Positions 51,092 through 59,901 of a DNA stretch of 64,000 bases are shown here, one piece after another. Every line of letters begins with the position of its first letter. The stretch's first letter is position 1. The notes below the pieces were generated by a model that searched no databases, had not been told where the DNA came from, and was given only the letters and a program-made list of their open reading frames with translations. The translations under genes were made by a program, and so were the position numbers. Origin of the DNA: Bradyrhizobium manausense (GTDB taxonomy: Bacteria; Pseudomonadota; Alphaproteobacteria; Rhizobiales; Xanthobacteraceae); NCBI RefSeq assembly GCF_018130615.1, contig NZ_JAFCKB010000002.1:124001-188000 (forward strand). Reading direction: 5' to 3'.

Positions 51092-52362
51092 CGTGCGCTC
51101 TCCCGGGCCAGTGCAAAGGGATTGCCGACGAGACCTTCGATGGTGGCAACGCCGGCGTGGAAGTTTTGCAGCGCTTCCTGCTCGCGCAGCCGCGCCTGGG
51201 TCACGCTCGCCTGGGCATCGAGCACTTCGAGCAGGGTGAAGCGGCCCTGGCCGTAGCCCTGCGAGATCGCATCGGCCGCCTCAGTTGCCTTGGGGATCGC
51301 GATCTCTCGCAGCACCGCAAGCTCGCGCAGCGAGCCCTGTAGCGAGTCGTAGGCGCGGCCGGCGACCACGATCAGCGTGTTGCGGTTGGCCTCGCGCTCG
51401 GCGCGGGTCTTGGCGAGGCTTTCCTGCGCCGAGAGGATGTTGCCCTGGTTCTGGTCGAACACCGGGATCGGCACCGACACGGTGAGGCGAACTGCGTCGT
51501 CATTGGTCTCGTTGAAATGGCGCCAGCCGGCGGCGATCCGCACGTCGGGATAAGGCTTGAGGCGTGCCATCAGCAGTTCGGCGTTCCGCTGCGCATACAC
51601 CGCGGTCCAGCGCACCAGCTGCGGATTGGCATCGATGGCGGCGACCACCGACTGGAATGTCGGCGGCTTTCCCATGGTGTCGAGACGTCCGGAGACCTCG
51701 CCGAACCTTGCCACGGGATCGCCCATCAGCACGGCAAGCTCGCGCCGGGCGCTGGCCAGCGTCCCCTTGAAACGCTCGCGGTCGGCCTTCACCAGGGCGG
51801 AGGCGACCTCGGCGCGGCCGGTCTCGGCGGGTGAGGAGGCGCCGGCCTCGACGCGGCGGCGCAACAGCGGCGTCAGCTTGTCGATTGCGCTGATCTGCTC
51901 GTCGAGGATCTGGATGCGCCGCTGCGCACCGAGCACGCTGAGGAAGGCGATCGCGGTTTCCGACAGCACCTCCAGCCTGATCGCCTTGCGCTGGATCGAA
52001 GCGACTTCGATGCCGGCTGCCCCCGCCGCGATCCGCGCGTCGCGCTTGCCGAACAGCTCAAACGCTTGGCTGATCTGAAGCGTGGTCTCGGCCGATTTGG
52101 TGCCCCGATAGATGCCTGACCCGAGCGAATTGTCCTGTTCATAGGACAGTTCCGGATTGAGCAGGGCGCCCGCCTGGAGGCGCTGGCCGGTGGCGATGCC
52201 GACATCGCGTTCCGCGGCGGTCAGGCGTGGGCTCGCAGCCAGTGCGCGCGAGAGTGCAGCGCGCATCGTGAGCGTCTGGGCGTGAGTGTGCTGCGTCAGC
52301 CAGGGGCTGACCAAAATCGCCATCGCGCACGAGAAGCGCGCGGCCGTCCGTCTGCAAGACAT
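51088..52362 (-). CDS. czcC: TolC-like outer-membrane efflux protein, CzcC family
   Basis: A 424-residue TolC-family channel component with a signal peptide (CAMAILVSPWLTQHTHAQ) and two repeats of the OEP fold: TMRAALSRALAASPRLTAAE with LLNPELSYEQDN, then a second around NRNTLIVVAGRAYDSLQGS. Coiled-coil helices run throughout. The ATG at 52362 precedes the signal peptide; the longer frame to 52398 is not needed. It starts 56 bp downstream of the small His-rich gene. Completes the C-B-A order. Confidence 0.9.
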
Positions 52363-52418
52363 GAAGGTGACCTGTGAACAATCGCATCGTGGGCGCACGC
52401 GGCGCCCGGCTGATCAGT

Positions 52419-52781
52419 TCAGGTCAATTGTTTGGGGGGCCGGGAGTCGGTATCGGGCGCAATGCCGATCAGTGCGGGCGCGCGCTGGGCGACCGGCGCG
52501 GCTACGATGGCAGCCGCGACGTCCGGCTGCGTCGACTGCGTGACGGCGATCGAGAAACAACCGTGGCAGTGATGGCCGCCGAGCGCCTTGTGATCGCCAT
52601 GGCCGGAACCGTTGTCGAGGATCGAGGCGATCTCCGAGCCGCCTGAGGGGCTGGTGACATCAATGTCGTGCGCGCCGTGCAGGACGCCAGAGAGCAGGTA
52701 CATGATTGCCACCAGCACAGCCACAAGCCCGCGCCAGTTGCGCGAGGACCAAAAGCTATGGAGGCGGCGGGTTGTAGTCAC
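52419..52781 (-). CDS. Small membrane-anchored His/Cys-rich protein at the head of the czc operon
   Basis: A 120-residue protein with one membrane segment (GLVAVLVAIMYLLSGVLHG) and a likely extracytoplasmic C-terminus with a His/Cys-rich stretch (HGDHKALGGHHCHGCFSI) that could bind divalent metal. It lies 56 bp upstream of czcC on the same strand, as a first gene of the efflux operon, the place where sensor or periplasmic metal-binding genes are often found. The start is uncertain: a GTG at 52781 is chosen because the further upstream frame (to 53003) crosses a terminator-like hairpin at 52890-52928. It is not a known family to me. Confidence 0.6.
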   Translation of the reverse strand: MTTTRRLHSFWSSRNWRGLVAVLVAIMYLLSGVLHGAHDIDVTSPSGGSEIASILDNGSGHGDHKALGGHHCHGCFSIAVTQSTQPDVAAAIVAAPVAQRAPALIGIAPDTDSRPPKQLT

Positions 52782-52889
52782 GAGGTCACTCAGTTCCCGA
52801 TCCGCTTCGGTAGCATGGCGGCTGGAATGGTGTCGACCTGCAATAATGTTACGTGTGGGGAACTCGATGTCGCATAGTGGGCAAACACG

Positions 52890-52928
52890 AAAAGGCCCCA
52901 GCCCGGGGCTGACCGGCTGAGGCCTTTT
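52890..52928. terminator. Orphan hairpin with terminator features in the czc leader
   Basis: AAAAGGCC (52890-52897) and GGCCTTTT (52921-52928) flank an inner CCCCAGCCCGGGG stem. T-rich ends are present on both strands. No annotated gene ends here: the plus side has no gene before it and the minus side begins at the divergent spacer. Confidence 0.55.
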
Positions 52929-53065
52929 GTGCTCACAATCTTCATCCGTTGGGACTTGCAGAGACAATTCGGGTCTCAGCAGTTCGTTCCCGCTGCCTGC
53001 CAAAATTAGGAACGTTCTCCGGTCCCCCTCATTAGCGCCCCGGAGCCTTTGAGGAGGATGGGACT

Positions 53066-53140
53066 ATGGACGGACTGATTTATCTGATCGGCCTGATCGT
53101 CGTGATCATGGCCATCCTGTCGTTCTTCGGCCTGCGCTAG
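53066..53140 (+). CDS. 24-residue hydrophobic membrane peptide
   Basis: An unusually short gene: ATG at 53066, TAG at 53138-53140, encoding 24 residues that form one membrane helix (starting MDGLIYLIGLIVV, ending FFGLR). GAGGAGG (53051-53057) is at ideal spacing. The stop is 11 bp before the start of the PhnA-like membrane protein gene, so the two are likely one operon. A single-helix peptide beside a membrane gene may be a small regulatory subunit. Function not known; the ribosome-binding site and composition make a chance ORF unlikely. Confidence 0.65.
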   Translation: MDGLIYLIGLIVVIMAILSFFGLR

Positions 53141-53151
53141 CGAGAACAGCG

Positions 53152-54045
53152 ATGGCCATCGAAACTCTCATGCAGGACAACGTCATGGAAGGCGGCTTCA
53201 TCGCCGCCGAAGAACGCCGGAGCATCCAGTGGAGCTCCGTCATCGCCGGCGCTTTTGCGTCCGGCGCAATGTCGTTCATTCTGGTCAGCTTTGGCGTGGC
53301 CATCGGCCTCGGTGTCAGCTCGGCCTCGCCGACCTGGCGCGATGCATCGGCGGCGCTCGCGCTGCTGTCGGGATTCTATCTGATCGTCCAGGCGATCATC
53401 AGCTTTGGAGTTGGCGGCTACATCGCCGGCCGGACGGCACGACCGGCGCCGGCGCTGGCGACGATCGAGGATGATGGCGAGCGGCGCGACGGGCTTCACG
53501 GACTGACGTCCTGGGCGTTGGCGGTGCTGATCGGCGCGACGCTGCTGGCGGTCATCGGCGCGGCGGCGATCGAACGCTCGCCGATGCGAAGCGCGAGTGG
53601 CAATGCGAGCTCCGCCGAGCCGCTGCTGAGCTATGAGCTCGACAAGCTGTTCCGTGCCCCGCGGCGGCCGCCCAACACGGATATGCGGGAAGCGCGTGCC
53701 GAAGCCGGCCGCATTCTGATGACTACATCGAGCCACAGCGGCATCAGCGTCGATGATCGCGCCTACCTCATTCAGCAGGTTGCTGCGCTGACGGGATTGG
53801 GTGCGCCCGACGCCGAGCGGCGTGTCGATGCCTCGATTGTCGACTCCCACGCCGCGATCAACCGCGCTAGGCGGAATTCGGTGATTGTCGCCTTCTCGGT
53901 TGCAGCGGCGGCCCTGATCGGCGCCGCCGTGGCTTGGGTTGCGGCCGTTGCCGGCGGGCGGCACCGCGATGGCGAGCCGATGCCGAACTGGATGGCGAGT
54001 TCGAACCGCTTCCATCGTGGTCGGCGCGCAATGCCGGTGCCGTAG
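53152..54045 (+). CDS. PhnA-like multi-span membrane protein
   Basis: A 297-residue protein with three to four membrane segments: SSVIAGAFASGAMSFILVSF, a second and third around LALLSGFYLIVQAIISFGVG and LTSWALAVLIGATLLAVIG, and a C-terminal helix SVIVAFSVAAAALIGAAVAW. It belongs to the family often labelled PhnA-like in Bradyrhizobium, without known function; the middle stretch is soluble and Arg-rich. It follows the 24-residue peptide gene by 11 bp. Convergent with pepT, 13 bp away. I give the family name with caution, since it shares little with the classical PhnA. Confidence 0.65.
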   Translation: MAIETLMQDNVMEGGFIAAEERRSIQWSSVIAGAFASGAMSFILVSFGVAIGLGVSSASPTWRDASAALALLSGFYLIVQAIISFGVGGYIAGRTARPAPALATIEDDGERRDGLHGLTSWALAVLIGATLLAVIGAAAIERSPMRSASGNASSAEPLLSYELDKLFRAPRRPPNTDMREARAEAGRILMTTSSHSGISVDDRAYLIQQVAALTGLGAPDAERRVDASIVDSHAAINRARRNSVIVAFSVAAAALIGAAVAWVAAVAGGRHRDGEPMPNWMASSNRFHRGRRAMPVP

Positions 54046-54058
54046 GAGAAGGCTTACT

Positions 54059-55306
54059 TCAAGCCTTCTCCTCCCAGATCATCGCGAGATGCACGATGGT
54101 CTGCACCGCCTTCTCCATGTCCTGACGGCTGACCCATTCGAGCCGCGAGTGAAAAGCGTGCTCGCCGGCGAAGATGTTGGGGCAGGGCAGGCCCATGAAC
54201 GAGAGCCGCGAGCCATCGGTGCCGCCGCGGATCGCGGTGCGCATCGGACGCAGTCCCGCGCGGCGGATCGCCTCGATGGCGTATTCAAGGATGTGCGGGT
54301 GACGGTCGATCACCTGCTTCATGTTGCGGTATTGCTCGCGGACCTCGACTTTGTAGGTCGAGCGCGGATACTCCTTCATCACGTCCTTGACGATCCCCTC
54401 GAGCAGGACCTCCTTCTCCTTCAGCCCTTCCTCGGTGAAGTCGCGCACGATGAAGGACAGGGTCGCCTGCTCCAGCGCGCCCTCGATGCCGACGGGGTGC
54501 AGGAAGCCCTGCTTGCCCGCGGTCGTCTCGGGCGAGCAGCCCTCCTTGGGCAGGCGCTCGACGATGGCCGCCGCGATCTTGATCGCGTGCTCCATCTTGC
54601 CCTTGGCATAGCCGGGATGGGCGCTGACGCCGGTGATGGTGATGGTGGCGCCGTCGGCCGAGAAGGTCTCGTCCTCGACCGAGCCCGCGGTCTCGCCGTC
54701 CATGGTGTAGCCGAAATCGGCCCCTAACTTCTTGATGTCGACATTGTCGACGCCGCGGCCGATCTCCTCGTCCGGCGTGAACAGGATCTTGATGGTGCCG
54801 TGCTTCACATCGGGATTGTTGATGAAGAAATGCGCGGCATCCATGATCTCGGCGACGCCGGCCTTGTTGTCGGCACCTAACAGTGTGGTGCCGTCAGTGG
54901 TGATGATGTCGTTGCCGATCTGGTGCTTCAGCGCGGGATGTTCAGCGAAGCGGATCACCTGGTTGGGATCGGCCGGCAGGGTGATGTCGCCGCCACGATA
55001 GTTCTTGACGACCTGCGGCTTGACGTCCTTGCCGGTGACGTCGGGCGAGGTGTCCATGTGCGAGCAGAAGCAGATGACCGGCACCTTCTTAGGTGTGTTG
55101 GCCGGGATCGTTCCATAGACATAACCGTAATCGTCGAGATGGGCATCCGCGACGCCCATGGCCTTCAGCTCGGTCACGAGGACGCGGCCGAGATCCTTCT
55201 GCTTCTCGGTCGATGGCGAGGCCGGGGAATTCGGATCGGACTGGGTGTCGATGGTGACGTAGCGCAGGAAGCGCTCGGTCACCGTATGCGCGAAGGTCAG
55301 GGACAT
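54059..55306 (-). CDS. pepT: Peptidase T (tripeptide aminopeptidase, M20B)
   Basis: A 415-residue cytosolic zinc metallopeptidase that removes the N-terminal residue from tripeptides. Metal ligands and catalytic residues: the His/Asp pair in CSHMDTSPD, the bridging Asp in LLGADNKAGVAEI, the catalytic Glu-Glu in TPDEEIGRGVD, an Asp in DGETAGSVE, and the His near the C-terminus in FAGEHAFHSRLEW. The dimerisation domain starts at about SAHPGYAKGKM. The ATG at 55306 gives the normal start (MSLTFAHTVTERFLRYVTIDTQSD). It stands alone, downstream of the HU gene. Confidence 0.95.
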   Translation of the reverse strand: MSLTFAHTVTERFLRYVTIDTQSDPNSPASPSTEKQKDLGRVLVTELKAMGVADAHLDDYGYVYGTIPANTPKKVPVICFCSHMDTSPDVTGKDVKPQVVKNYRGGDITLPADPNQVIRFAEHPALKHQIGNDIITTDGTTLLGADNKAGVAEIMDAAHFFINNPDVKHGTIKILFTPDEEIGRGVDNVDIKKLGADFGYTMDGETAGSVEDETFSADGATITITGVSAHPGYAKGKMEHAIKIAAAIVERLPKEGCSPETTAGKQGFLHPVGIEGALEQATLSFIVRDFTEEGLKEKEVLLEGIVKDVMKEYPRSTYKVEVREQYRNMKQVIDRHPHILEYAIEAIRRAGLRPMRTAIRGGTDGSRLSFMGLPCPNIFAGEHAFHSRLEWVSRQDMEKAVQTIVHLAMIWEEKA

Positions 55307-55413
55307 TTCTGGTCAAACCGCCGGGTCTTTTGGGGGAAGATGGACAGTATATCAGAAAAGCAGGCCGGGTTGCGGCGCGACCGGCGCGGATTCAGGCTTA
55401 ACGAAAGGTAGCG

Positions 55414-55713
55414 TCAGATCGCCTCTTTCAGTTCTTTGACCGGGCGGAAGGCGACCTTCTTGCTGGCCTTGATGTGGATTGCCTCGCCGGTGGCAGGATT
55501 GCGACCGGTGCGGGCGGCGCGCTTGCGGACCTGAAGAATGCCGAGCCCGACGATGCGGACGCGATCGCCTTTCTTGAGGTGCTTGGTGATCAGGTCGACC
55601 ATGTCGGTCAGGACGGCCTCGGCGTGCTTCTTCGAAAGATCCTGGCTTTCCGCGATGTCGGCGGCGAGGTGCTTGAGCGTGATCGTGGCTGGAGCAGCAG
55701 CTTTCTTCGCCAT
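55414..55713 (-). CDS. hup: HU family DNA-binding protein
   Basis: A 99-residue HU/IHF-type nucleoid protein with a short Ala/Lys N-terminal tail. The DNA-bending arm is GRNPATGEAIHIKASKKVAFRPV, in which the Asn-Pro-Ala motif intercalates. The ATG at 55713 follows GAGGAGG. In E. coli and many proteobacteria hupB follows lon directly; here it is about 11 kb downstream, separated by tRNA-Val and the metal-efflux block. Ends 107 bp upstream of the pepT start, both on the minus strand. Confidence 0.95.
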   Translation of the reverse strand: MAKKAAAPATITLKHLAADIAESQDLSKKHAEAVLTDMVDLITKHLKKGDRVRIVGLGILQVRKRAARTGRNPATGEAIHIKASKKVAFRPVKELKEAI

Positions 55714-55962
55714 GTCTGGCCTCCTCGGGTGTCGCGCGGAAGCCTGCCGGGGCTTCCCAAACTGCCAAGTTCCCGCAGGCCTAGACGATTCGGGATGGGA
55801 CTGACTATGCCGGCCGTCCGGCGGCGGGATTTTCGCATGGTTTCTCAAGCAAATCCGGCCGTTTCCGCTGGCCCCACGCGAGCTCAGCCGTAATATCCGA
55901 CGCAGGCGTCGTCGATCGGCCGGAGGATTCTACTGCTAAGTTTTTGAAGATATTGCCAAAAA

Positions 55963-56039
<77 letters not shown>

Positions 56040-56239
56040 GTGACGCGTATGTGTCCGCGCGGAACGAGGGGGGACTTAAAGGGGGGACATGGTGAAGTCA
56101 AGGACGTTGCGCGCACGTGGCGCAAACGCCTGTTGGCGCAGGGCGGGACCGTATCGCTACGGCCCGGACGCCTGCCGCGGGGCGCCGAATCAATCAATGG
56201 TGTTACAAGCTCCACAGGCAATTTCCGGGGACAATTGGC

Positions 56240-58465
56240 TTGACCGTCGGCTCGCGCGCCTTCCAGAACGCAAGGCTCCAGAAGAAATTCAAGAAGGACG
56301 CAGATGCCGCGCTGGCGGTGGCCCATCAGGCCTTTGCCAATGGACGGCTCGCCGACGTCGAGACGCTGTGCCGGCGGATCCTCGAGGTGCTTCCCGACCA
56401 TTTCGATACGCTGCATCTGCTCGGGGTCTGCCTCAGCAACGATCGGAAGCGGCTGGAGGAGGCCGAGCAGGTCCTGCGCGCCGCGATCGCGGTCAGCCCG
56501 CGTGCGGCCAACGTCTATTGCGACCTCGGCACGGTGCTGTTCGATCTCAAGCGCTATGAGGACGCGCGGGCCTGTCAGGAGAAGGGAATCGCGCTCAATC
56601 CGAACTTCCCGATGGCCCTCACCAATCTCGGCAATACGCTGATGCATCTGGCGCTGCCGCTGGAGGCGCTCGAACTGCATGAGCGTGCCATCCGCTTGAA
56701 GCCCGACTATGCCGACGCTTATTGCAATCGCGGCATGGTCGAGCTGCGGATCGGGAATTTCGAGCAGGCGGCGCAAAGCTTCGAGCGCGCGCTCGCGTTC
56801 CAGCCGAAGCACCAGGAGGCGATGGCCGGCCGCGGCATCGCGTTGTTGGAACTGAGGAACTACAGCGCTGCCGAAATGGCCTTGAACGCGGCCCTTGCGC
56901 TCAAGCCGGCCAATGCGAAGGTCCTCGCACATCGCGGGCGGCTTCATCTCCAGCTACGGCACCTCGATCAGGCCAATGCGGATGTTGACGCGGCGCTTGC
57001 GCTGATGCCGACGCTCGAACTGGCTTTGCGAACCAAGGCCGCCGTCAGCCTGATGCTGCACAACGCAACCCAGGCGATGGCGGCCAGCAAGAAGCTGCTC
57101 GAGCTCAATCCAAAGTCCATGATCGCCATCAACCTGATGGGGGCGTGTTTTGCGAGCCATGGCGACATCGAGACGGCCATCGAGCATTACGACCGGGCAC
57201 TCGAGATCTATCCGGCTTACAGTGATGCGATCACCAACAAGATATTTGCCCTGGATTTCCTGCCGGGCGCGGACTTCGCAATGCTGCAGGATGCGCGCAA
57301 ATCCTGGTGGGATGCGATCGGCTCGGTGCATGCGCGGCGAAGCCTCGCGCCACGGCAACGCGATCCGGAGAGGCGGCTGGTGGTGGGTTATGTCTCCGGC
57401 GACTTTCGGCGGCATTCGGCAGCCTTCATCTTCATGCCGGTGCTGCGCCACCGCGATCGCGCCGATTTCGAGATCGTCTGTTATTCCAACTCGCCGCTTC
57501 AGGATGAGATGACCGACGAGTTTCGCTCGTTCGCGGATCGCTGGGTGGACGCGGTGTCGTTGACGGACGACGAGTTGGCCGATCGCATCGAGGCCGATCG
57601 GGTCGATATTCTCGTCGACCTCTCCGGGCATTCGTCCGGCAATCGCCTGGGGGCTTTTGCACGCAAGCCCGCGCCGATCCAGGTGTCCGCCTGGGGCGCG
57701 CCGACCGGCACGGGTCTGAAGACCATGGACTATGTCTTTGCGGACCCGGTCGCGATTCCCGAGGCGGCGCGGCCCGAGTTCGCCGAAAAGATCCACGATT
57801 TGCCATGCATGCTGACGATGTCGGAGCCCGCGCCGGGCTTGTACCGGCCGGATTTGCCGATGCTGCGCAACGGCTATGTCACCTTCGGCAGCTTCAACCG
57901 GATCGACAAGATCTCCAAGGAGGTGCTGCCGGCGTGGTCGAGGCTGCTGCGTGAGCTGCCGGGATCGAAGCTCGTCATCAAGCACCGTGCGCTCGATGAC
58001 ACGGGCCTCCGCGACAGCCTGATCGCCCGCTTTGGCGAACATGGGGTCAGCCCGGAGAGCGTGGTCTGCCTGGGGGCGAGTGGGCGCGACGAGCACCTCG
58101 CCGAATATGCCCGGATCGACATCTCGCTCGATCCGTTCCCGCAGAACGGCGGCGCCGGCACCTGGGAATCCCTTCACATGGGCGTGCCCGTGATCGCCAA
58201 GCTCGGCCAGACGACTTCGGGGCGGGCTGCGGGCGGCATCCTCCGGGCGATCGGCCTCGACGACTGGGTGGCGGAGGATGACGAAACCTACATCGCCATC
58301 GCCAAGCGGTTTGCCGGGGACCCGGCTGCGCTGGCCACGCTGCGGCAGGAGCTGCCGGCCCGGATCGCGGCCTCCGCGGCGGGCAATGGTGCGACCTACA
58401 CCCGCTACGTGGAGGCGGCCTACCGCCAGTTCTGGCGGGAGTATTGCGCGGCTCAAGCCCATTGA
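56240..58465 (+). CDS. TPR-containing O-GlcNAc transferase-like glycosyltransferase
   Basis: A 741-residue protein with about seven tetratricopeptide repeats (residues ~20-330) followed by a GT41-type catalytic region like OGT/SPINDLY. Catalytic-domain landmarks are VVGYVSGDFRRHSAAF, DILVDLSGHSSGNRLGAFA, PAPIQVSAWGAPTGTG, TFGSFNRIDKIS and SLDPFPQNGGAGTWESLHMGVP. OGT family members add GlcNAc, fucose or another sugar to Ser/Thr of target proteins; bacterial ones often glycosylate flagellin or unknown proteins. The start is a TTG at 56240 after GGGGA; the frame opens at 56117. It is a single gene, with no target next to it. Confidence 0.87.
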   Translation: MTVGSRAFQNARLQKKFKKDADAALAVAHQAFANGRLADVETLCRRILEVLPDHFDTLHLLGVCLSNDRKRLEEAEQVLRAAIAVSPRAANVYCDLGTVLFDLKRYEDARACQEKGIALNPNFPMALTNLGNTLMHLALPLEALELHERAIRLKPDYADAYCNRGMVELRIGNFEQAAQSFERALAFQPKHQEAMAGRGIALLELRNYSAAEMALNAALALKPANAKVLAHRGRLHLQLRHLDQANADVDAALALMPTLELALRTKAAVSLMLHNATQAMAASKKLLELNPKSMIAINLMGACFASHGDIETAIEHYDRALEIYPAYSDAITNKIFALDFLPGADFAMLQDARKSWWDAIGSVHARRSLAPRQRDPERRLVVGYVSGDFRRHSAAFIFMPVLRHRDRADFEIVCYSNSPLQDEMTDEFRSFADRWVDAVSLTDDELADRIEADRVDILVDLSGHSSGNRLGAFARKPAPIQVSAWGAPTGTGLKTMDYVFADPVAIPEAARPEFAEKIHDLPCMLTMSEPAPGLYRPDLPMLRNGYVTFGSFNRIDKISKEVLPAWSRLLRELPGSKLVIKHRALDDTGLRDSLIARFGEHGVSPESVVCLGASGRDEHLAEYARIDISLDPFPQNGGAGTWESLHMGVPVIAKLGQTTSGRAAGGILRAIGLDDWVAEDDETYIAIAKRFAGDPAALATLRQELPARIAASAAGNGATYTRYVEAAYRQFWREYCAAQAH

Positions 58466-58510
58466 TTCAATAGCTTGGCCTGAACTCTTGAGGCTCTACC
58501 AAATGCAAAA

Positions 58511-58532
58511 GGCCGCCCCGGGGCGGCCATTT
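58511..58532. terminator. Bidirectional terminator between OGT-like and small membrane gene
   Basis: GGCCGCCCCGGGGCGGCC (58511-58528) is a perfect 18-bp palindrome with AAAA on the left and ATTTCG on the right. It ends the convergent plus OGT-like gene and the minus 67-residue gene. Confidence 0.75.
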
Positions 58533-58560
58533 CGTCTCAAACCGGATCGCTTTTCCGCAA

Positions 58561-58764
58561 TTAGCGGATCTCAGAGGTGCCCGAGCTTGTGATCACCACC
58601 GGCTTGCCGGCCTTGATCACGTGGGTGGACTGGGCGGTCTGGCTGTAATCAGCGTTGGTGCGGGCTGCGATCCCGAAGGCGGCGACTGCGATGCCGGCCA
58701 CCAGCGCCACCACCACGATCTTCAGGTGGGTACCCCGATCTGCAGAGTGAATTGAGTGGTTCAT
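58561..58764 (-). CDS. Small membrane-anchored protein
   Basis: A 67-residue protein with a short cytosolic N-terminus and one membrane segment or uncleaved signal (KIVVVALVAGIAVAAFGIAA), then a polar tail (THVIKAGKPVVITSSGTSE). Conserved short proteins of this type occur in Bradyrhizobium. It is convergent with the OGT-like gene, with a palindromic terminator between them. Function unknown. Confidence 0.65.
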   Translation of the reverse strand: MNHSIHSADRGTHLKIVVVALVAGIAVAAFGIAARTNADYSQTAQSTHVIKAGKPVVITSSGTSEIR

Positions 58765-58986
58765 CGAAAGCCTCCCGACGGGCTTTGGCGCCGTCTGTAG
58801 GCTCGTGTCTTAAGGAGCATCTGTTTCCGGATCGTTTCGCGGGTTCCGCAAAATGGTTTCATCGGCCCATTTGACCGGTTTCGCGGCGAAAGTCGGGCAC
58901 GGTCTTACCTGGCGCGTAATCGCGGGCGACCGATCCCGTCGTCATGATCGCTTCCATCGGCCGCGCACGATCCGGGGAGAAGCACC

Positions 58987-59895
58987 ATGAACCGTCGAAA
59001 AATCCTCGAAGCCACGTTGCTGGGAACCGCCATGGCGGCGTCGTCGGGCGTGAGCGCGCCGGCGGCAGCGGCCGAGCCGGCTGCGCGAGCGCCCGATGTG
59101 ACGGCCAGGGATGGCACAAAGCTGTTCGTGCAGGACTGGGGAAGCGGAAAGCCGGTGCTGCTGCTGTCGGCGTGGACCTTCGACGCCAGCACCTGGGGGA
59201 GCCAGATTGCGGCGCTTACCGCAAAAGGCTTCCGCTGTGTTGCGCCCGACAGGCGGGGGCACGGCCGGTCCGAAATGCCGTCGTCGGGCTATGATCTGGA
59301 CACGCTGACCGATGACGTCGCCGCCGTGATCGAGGCGCGCGACCTGCGCGATGTGACGCTGGTCGGCTTCTCGATGGGGACGGTCGAGGCGGTGAACTAT
59401 CTCGGCCGATACGGATCGGACCGGATCGCCAGGCTGGTGCTGGTCGCGCCGACGACACCGTTCCTGGTCAAGACCGAGGACAATCCGGATGCGGTGCCGA
59501 AGGCCATGATCGAGGCCGACAACGCAGCCGTCGCGCGCGACTTTGCGAAATGGATTGCGGCGAACGAGGCGCCGTTCTTTGCATCGGACACGCCCGAGAT
59601 CACGCGGACCTGGATCCGCGAGATGATGCTGAGCGTGGCGCTGCCGGTGGCGCTGGCCTGCCGCAAGACCATCTCGTTCGCCGATCTGCGCGCCGCCGCC
59701 GCCAGGATTGATCGCCCGACGCTGATCCTTCACGGCGACAAGGATGCCAGCGCGCCGCTGCCATTGACGGGCGCCAAGACCGCAAAGCTGATCAAGGGCA
59801 GCAAGCTGATCGTCTACGAAGGCGCGCCGCATCCGCTGCCGCTGACCCACAGCGAACGGCTGATTGCGGACATGCTCGCCTTCATGAGCGCTTGA
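58987..59895 (+). CDS. Alpha/beta hydrolase with Tat signal (chloroperoxidase-like)
   Basis: A 302-residue alpha/beta hydrolase resembling cofactor-free haloperoxidases/esterases. N-terminal Tat-type signal MNRRKILEATLLGTAMAASS with the RRK motif. The catalytic Ser is in VGFSMGTVEA, the Asp in HGDKDASAP, and the His in EGAPHPLPLTH. The oxyanion-hole region is LLLSAWTFDASTW. The ATG at 58987 begins the signal directly after a purine-rich GGGGAGAAGCACC. It is periplasmic by inference. The natural substrate is unknown; peroxidase activity in this group is often secondary to esterase activity. Confidence 0.87.
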   Translation: MNRRKILEATLLGTAMAASSGVSAPAAAAEPAARAPDVTARDGTKLFVQDWGSGKPVLLLSAWTFDASTWGSQIAALTAKGFRCVAPDRRGHGRSEMPSSGYDLDTLTDDVAAVIEARDLRDVTLVGFSMGTVEAVNYLGRYGSDRIARLVLVAPTTPFLVKTEDNPDAVPKAMIEADNAAVARDFAKWIAANEAPFFASDTPEITRTWIREMMLSVALPVALACRKTISFADLRAAAARIDRPTLILHGDKDASAPLPLTGAKTAKLIKGSKLIVYEGAPHPLPLTHSERLIADMLAFMSA

Positions 59896-59901
59896 GCGGG
59901 C

